Shown piece by piece: positions 33,886-36,458 of a DNA stretch of 36,458 nt. This stretch comes from an uncultured bacterium (GTDB lineage: Bacteria; Cyanobacteriota; Vampirovibrionia; Gastranaerophilales; Gastranaerophilaceae), in NCBI GenBank assembly GCA_902798645.1, contig CADBXV010000020.1, positions 12,135 through 48,592 of the forward strand. The letters are read 5' to 3'. Positions within the stretch are counted from its first letter, which is position 1. Each line of letters begins with the position of its first letter. A model generated the notes under the pieces. The model saw only the letters and a program-made list of their open reading frames with translations, was not told the DNA's origin and did no database searches. A program made the position numbers and the translations under genes.

Positions 33886-35262
33886 CAGCGTCATGCATTC
33901 CGTGACCGGTACGGCGAGCCACATACCTTGTGGGGCGATGAGCATCGGCATCAGGATGAATACTGGGACGAGGAACAGCAGTCCGCGAAGCAGCATGAAT
34001 ACCGTTGCGCGCAGATTCTGTTCTGTCGCCTGGTAATATCCGATGATGCATACATTCAGGGCGAAGAAGATGGCGGAATAGGCGAACAACGGGAGTCCAG
34101 CGATAGCTATCTCGTAGGGTCGGGTGTCCGGCTGCAGGAAGAGTCCTACCAGCGGTTTGGCGCATAGGGTGAGGAAGATGGTGGCCATGACACCACAGAT
34201 CAAGGCGGTACGGACACTAATCATCAGGGCGCGCTTCACCCGGTATCTGTTGCCGGCACCGTGGTTGAAACTGATGATGGGCTGTGCCGACTGTGCCACG
34301 GCGTTATTGACCATAAACACAACGGGATAGAGGTAGCAGGCCACGCTGAAGGCCGCCACACCGTCCTCACCCAACTCTCGGATAAACACATAGTTGCCCG
34401 TAATCAGTATCATCGACATCGCCAACTCACCCAGCATCGAGGAGAATCCGCTACGCGCCATATACCCCGTGTTACGTGCCGTCAGATACAGACTGGTGAG
34501 TGTGAGTTTCAGGTGACGAATCCTGACTGTCTGCGTGCGGAACACCAGATACCATATCACCATCGCGGCAGCTGTGGCGCAACTGATGGTCGAGGCGATG
34601 GCGCTACCTGCCACTCCCATCTGGAGCGGAAAGACGAATAGCCAGTCGAGGATGATGTTCAGGAAACCGGGTATCACCCCCAACGAGGCGGCATATTTGG
34701 GTGAACCGTCGAGTCGGATGACGAACGTGCCGATAATCTGGATGATGATGAAGATGCAACCAGGCAGGATGGGCAACAGATACTCCTGACACAAGGGTAG
34801 GAGAGCGTCGCTGCAACCCAACAGTCGCAAGAACGGTATGCGGAAGATATAGACACCCACAGCCACGAGGGTCATCAGGAGTATGGCCACGTCGAAGGCC
34901 TGTGTGATATTGATCTGTGCGGCCTTGGTGTTCCCTCGCGACAGGTGGATACTCGCCACCACCGACACGCCGGCGCCAAACATCAGCGCGATGCCGGTTG
35001 TCATCAGAAACAGCGGTGCTACGATATTGATGGCTGCCAGCGCATCGCTGCCCACGCCCTGTCCCACGAAGATACCGTCGGCTACCGTGAAGAGCGAGGC
35101 AAACACCATCGACAGCAGCGTAGGATAGAAGATGCTATGAAACAGTGGCTCCACCTTCGACCGTCCAAAGTCGATGCTGTCGCGCTCTTTGTCCTTGATT
35201 CTATCTTTCATCTTACGCTGGATCTTATCCTTGACCTTATCCTTGATTTTCTGCCGAATCAT
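33870..35262 (-). CDS. MATE-family efflux transporter, 3' end truncated
   Basis: This is a cation-coupled multidrug exporter with about twelve helices. Some 460 residues remain. PLFHSIFYPTLLSMVFASLF and TVADGIFVGQGVGSDALAAI are typical MATE starts. The second half repeats the fold (ISFNHGAGNRYRVKRALMIS). The extreme N-terminus is a repetitive lysine-rich stretch (MIRQKIKDKVKDKIQRKMKD). The frame runs on to 33,847, but its last residues (TSKISIS) come from the other genome, so the true end is missing. High GC and the Bacteroidetes-type promoter place it in Bacteroidales. Confidence 0.88.
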
Positions 35263-35327
35263 TTGCTTCTGTTTTCATTCTGCCTGCAAAGGTACAAAAT
35301 AGTCATTAAACAAGCAAATGATTCTGC
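35253..35327. repeat. Inverted repeats flanking the MATE promoter
   Basis: GAATCATTTGCTT (35,256-35,268) and AAGCAAATGATTC (35,312-35,324) are perfect 13-bp inverted arms, extending to 16 bp with one mismatch. They enclose 43 bp that hold the -7 promoter element. The MATE start codon lies inside the left arm, so an inversion would preserve it. Confidence 0.65.
35287..35318 (-). promoter_or_regulatory. Bacteroidetes-type promoter of the MATE gene
   Basis: On the minus strand TTTG (35,315-35,318), a 20-bp spacer and TACCTTTG (35,287-35,294) match the Bacteroidetes -33/-7 consensus (TTTG, TAnnTTTG). The start codon is about 25 nt downstream. Confidence 0.75.
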
Positions 35328-35455
35328 GACAACAGATTACCGACCTGATGATTGAATACTGTTACTAACTCGGGGGTTTGCATGTCTGCGAACTGCAGGG
35401 CATACATTGCATCATACGGAGGCACGTCGAGTGCTGCCTCAAACTCGTGCAGGAT
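35306..35455 (-). other. Open frame without a start codon between MATE promoter and phosphatase fragment
   Basis: Directly after the TGA of the phosphatase fragment the same frame stays open for 49 codons (ILHEFEAALDVPPYDAMYAL, then QFADMQTPELVTVFNHQVGN) up to a TAA at 35,306. It has coding-like composition but no start codon in a sensible place. It may be a gene remnant. No function is recognised. Confidence 0.3.
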
Positions 35456-35595
35456 TCAGTTCTTGATATACAGACACATCATGGTGAGGTCGTCGTTGGG
35501 TTCGGCGCCATCGCGGTGGTGTTCCACATCCTTTGCGATGGTCTCTATGACCTGTTGTGCCGACTCGTAGCTGCAACTTCTGAGGAAAGCAAGCT
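35456..35595 (-). pseudogene. C-terminal fragment of a SpoIIE/PP2C-type phosphatase
   Basis: About 46 codons read SYESAQQVIETIAKDVEHHR, then DGAEPNDDLTMMCLYIKN and stop. This matches the end of SpoIIE/RsbU-type serine phosphatases, where a DD(I/L)T motif binds metal near the C-terminus. In-frame TAA codons lie just upstream (35,596-35,601) and the rest of the enzyme is absent, so it is a remnant or the product of a second wrong join at about 35,590. Confidence 0.55.
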
Positions 35596-35599
35596 GTTA

Positions 35600-35902
35600 T
35601 TACTCGATTACTTCAATATAGAAGGTGAATGGACGGAATCCGTCATTACAGCTAATCATCGCACTCATCGGGTTCTTCATCCAACCGTCGTAGAAGTTGC
35701 CTTCGCCTCTGGCCAGCGATTCCACAAACTCACGCATGGAACTCCAGGCAGAAGGGCACATCCCCTCAGGGCGCAAGCCGTTCTCGGATATCCATTGCTG
35801 TCCCTCCGTCACCTCACATGTATGTTCGATGGGGTTCTCATATTGGGCCATCAGGTCAGTATAGACGGTCTGACGAACGGCAGTAATCCTCACTCTGTTC
35901 AT
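35600..35902 (-). CDS. TIGR04076-like small protein
   Basis: The protein has 100 residues. It begins MNRVRITAVRQTVYTDLMAQ and contains CPSAWSSMREFVESLARGEG, then CNDGFRPFTFYIEVIE at the end. The layout of a first strand, a middle cysteine with AW, and a closing CNDGxRPVxF segment is that of the uncharacterised TIGR04076 family in gut anaerobes. The function is unknown. A longer frame starts at 35,968, but ATG 35,902 is preferred because a TATCTTTG (-7 type) lies at 35,926-35,933, downstream of the longer start. Opposite-strand frames over this region are shadows. Confidence 0.75.
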   Translation of the reverse strand: MNRVRITAVRQTVYTDLMAQYENPIEHTCEVTEGQQWISENGLRPEGMCPSAWSSMREFVESLARGEGNFYDGWMKNPMSAMISCNDGFRPFTFYIEVIE

Positions 35903-35925
35903 CTCGTTTTTGCAAATATCATATG

Positions 35926-35933
35926 CAAAGATA
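35926..35933 (-). promoter_or_regulatory. -7 element of the TIGR04076-like gene
   Basis: TATCTTTG on the minus strand fits the Bacteroidetes TAnnTTTG consensus and lies 23 nt before the start codon. No clear TTTG -33 element was found at the right distance. Confidence 0.5.
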
Positions 35934-36049
35934 AAGATAAATGCGCAATATTTCGTGTTTTTCACCAAATATTAACATAAAAAGGCAAAACAAATTTGTT
36001 ACCAACCGAGACTATATCATGCTGAATACCGTCTGGCTGTTCCTTCATA

Positions 36050-36088
36050 AAAACGTACTGTCGAAGAACTAAGTAGTCCTTCGACAGT
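36050..36088 (-). terminator. Terminator of the alpha/beta hydrolase gene
   Basis: ACTGTCGAAG and CTTCGACAGT form a strong 10-bp stem; reading the minus strand it is followed by ACGTTTTTA, 15 nt after the hydrolase stop codon. Confidence 0.8.
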
Positions 36089-36102
36089 CGGGTGGGTGGT
36101 AA

Positions 36103-36458
36103 TTATAAGTTATGAGCAAAGAAGTCGGCCAGCTTATCCCATGGAATCATGTTCTTGGGTTTTCCTTGACCTGCCTTTTCTTCATATCCACCGTCGTAGA
36201 GGTCGCAGTGGGAGGCATCGGGGATAATCAGCAACTCCTTGTTCTCGGGGTTGGGATTGGGCTCCCCCACGAATTTATAGCCCTCAGCCTTACCGTCGAC
36301 CATATAATGATATGCAGCCTCGCCGAAATAGCGTGAGTGAGCGTCGGCACCGTGCATGATCAGGACGGCAGAGCGGATTTCGTTGATGTAGTAGAGGAAT
36401 CGGCTGTTGGCATAGGCCTGTGTGCCGATGATGCGCCAACCGTCGTTGGAGTTGCCGC
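36103..36458 (-). CDS. Alpha/beta hydrolase, 5' part beyond the window
   Basis: Only the last 117 or so residues are present. The frame is open to the window edge (GNSNDGWRIIGTQAYANSRF), so the gene starts outside. SAVLIMHGADAHSRYFGEAA is the strand with the acidic residue of the triad, and LLIIPDASHCDLYDGG carries the catalytic histidine. This arrangement is common in dienelactone-hydrolase-like and other small esterases of Bacteroidales. The nucleophile serine is not in view. The substrate is unknown. Confidence 0.8.
   Translation of the reverse strand, partial: GNSNDGWRIIGTQAYANSRFLYYINEIRSAVLIMHGADAHSRYFGEAAYHYMVDGKAEGYKFVGEPNPNPENKELLIIPDASHCDLYDGGYEEKAGQGKPKNMIPWDKLADFFAHNL

Noticed and set aside
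34261..34641. Long plus-strand frames within the MATE region
   Set aside because: They are antisense shadows in GC-rich DNA; the minus strand encodes a clear MATE transporter.
35378..35980. 200-codon frame on the plus strand
   Set aside because: It is the shadow of the TIGR04076-like gene and phosphatase fragment on the minus strand, which have recognisable protein motifs and a proper -7 promoter element.
33882..36458. Recent horizontal transfer of a GC-rich island
   Set aside because: Both border genes are cut, there are no mobility genes or attachment sites, and the right part has ordinary Bacteroidales chromosomal genes. An assembly chimera explains it better.

Overview
The window holds two unrelated DNAs. 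Positions 1 to about 33,870 are AT-rich and form one coherent bacterial chromosome segment. From about 33,880 to 36,458 the DNA is clearly more GC-rich and reads as Bacteroidales (Prevotella-like), with a Bacteroidetes-type promoter (TTTG-N20-TACCTTTG). The join cuts two genes, nuoM from the left and a MATE transporter from the right, so an assembly chimera is the simplest reading.

The left part suggests a diderm, probably anaerobic, low-GC bacterium. It has an outer-membrane porin, a secreted SLH-domain protein, an anaerobic NrdG activase, the MEP-pathway enzyme IspH, and an 11-subunit-type complex I without the NADH-oxidising subunits. This mix fits a gut Vampirovibrionia/Gastranaerophilales lineage (non-photosynthetic relatives of cyanobacteria). 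That placement is inference without any database search.

Layout, left part: an orphan sugar ABC permease (519-1352); riboflavin genes ribE and ribBA (1623-3467); a GNAT acetyltransferase; an SLH-domain envelope protein; a large secreted TPR protein, nrdG and a porin on the minus strand; a 43-residue gene next to a larger gene whose N-terminus it resembles; a dihydrouridine synthase; dnaK; a phosphomannomutase/phosphoglucomutase; a second orphan sugar permease; tyrS; a secreted putative ADP-ribosyltransferase; a small lipoprotein-like ORF overlapping ispH; rpsA; an acyl-ACP thioesterase; a STAS-like protein; a lytic transglycosylase behind a roughly 200-nt leader; a ROK glucokinase; a small TPR protein; and the overlapping nuoABCDHIJKLM operon.

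Intergenic DNA is crowded with short palindromic and MITE-like repeats. One end of a repeat appears to supply the -35 box for the first permease. Several genes have a -10 box 5 to 8 nt before the start codon and no Shine-Dalgarno sequence, which suggests leaderless mRNAs beside normal SD-led genes.

Right part (minus strand): a truncated MATE transporter whose promoter lies between 13-bp perfect inverted repeats (a candidate invertible promoter), a C-terminal fragment of a SpoIIE/PP2C-type phosphatase, a TIGR04076-like small protein, and the C-terminal part of an alpha/beta hydrolase cut by the window edge.
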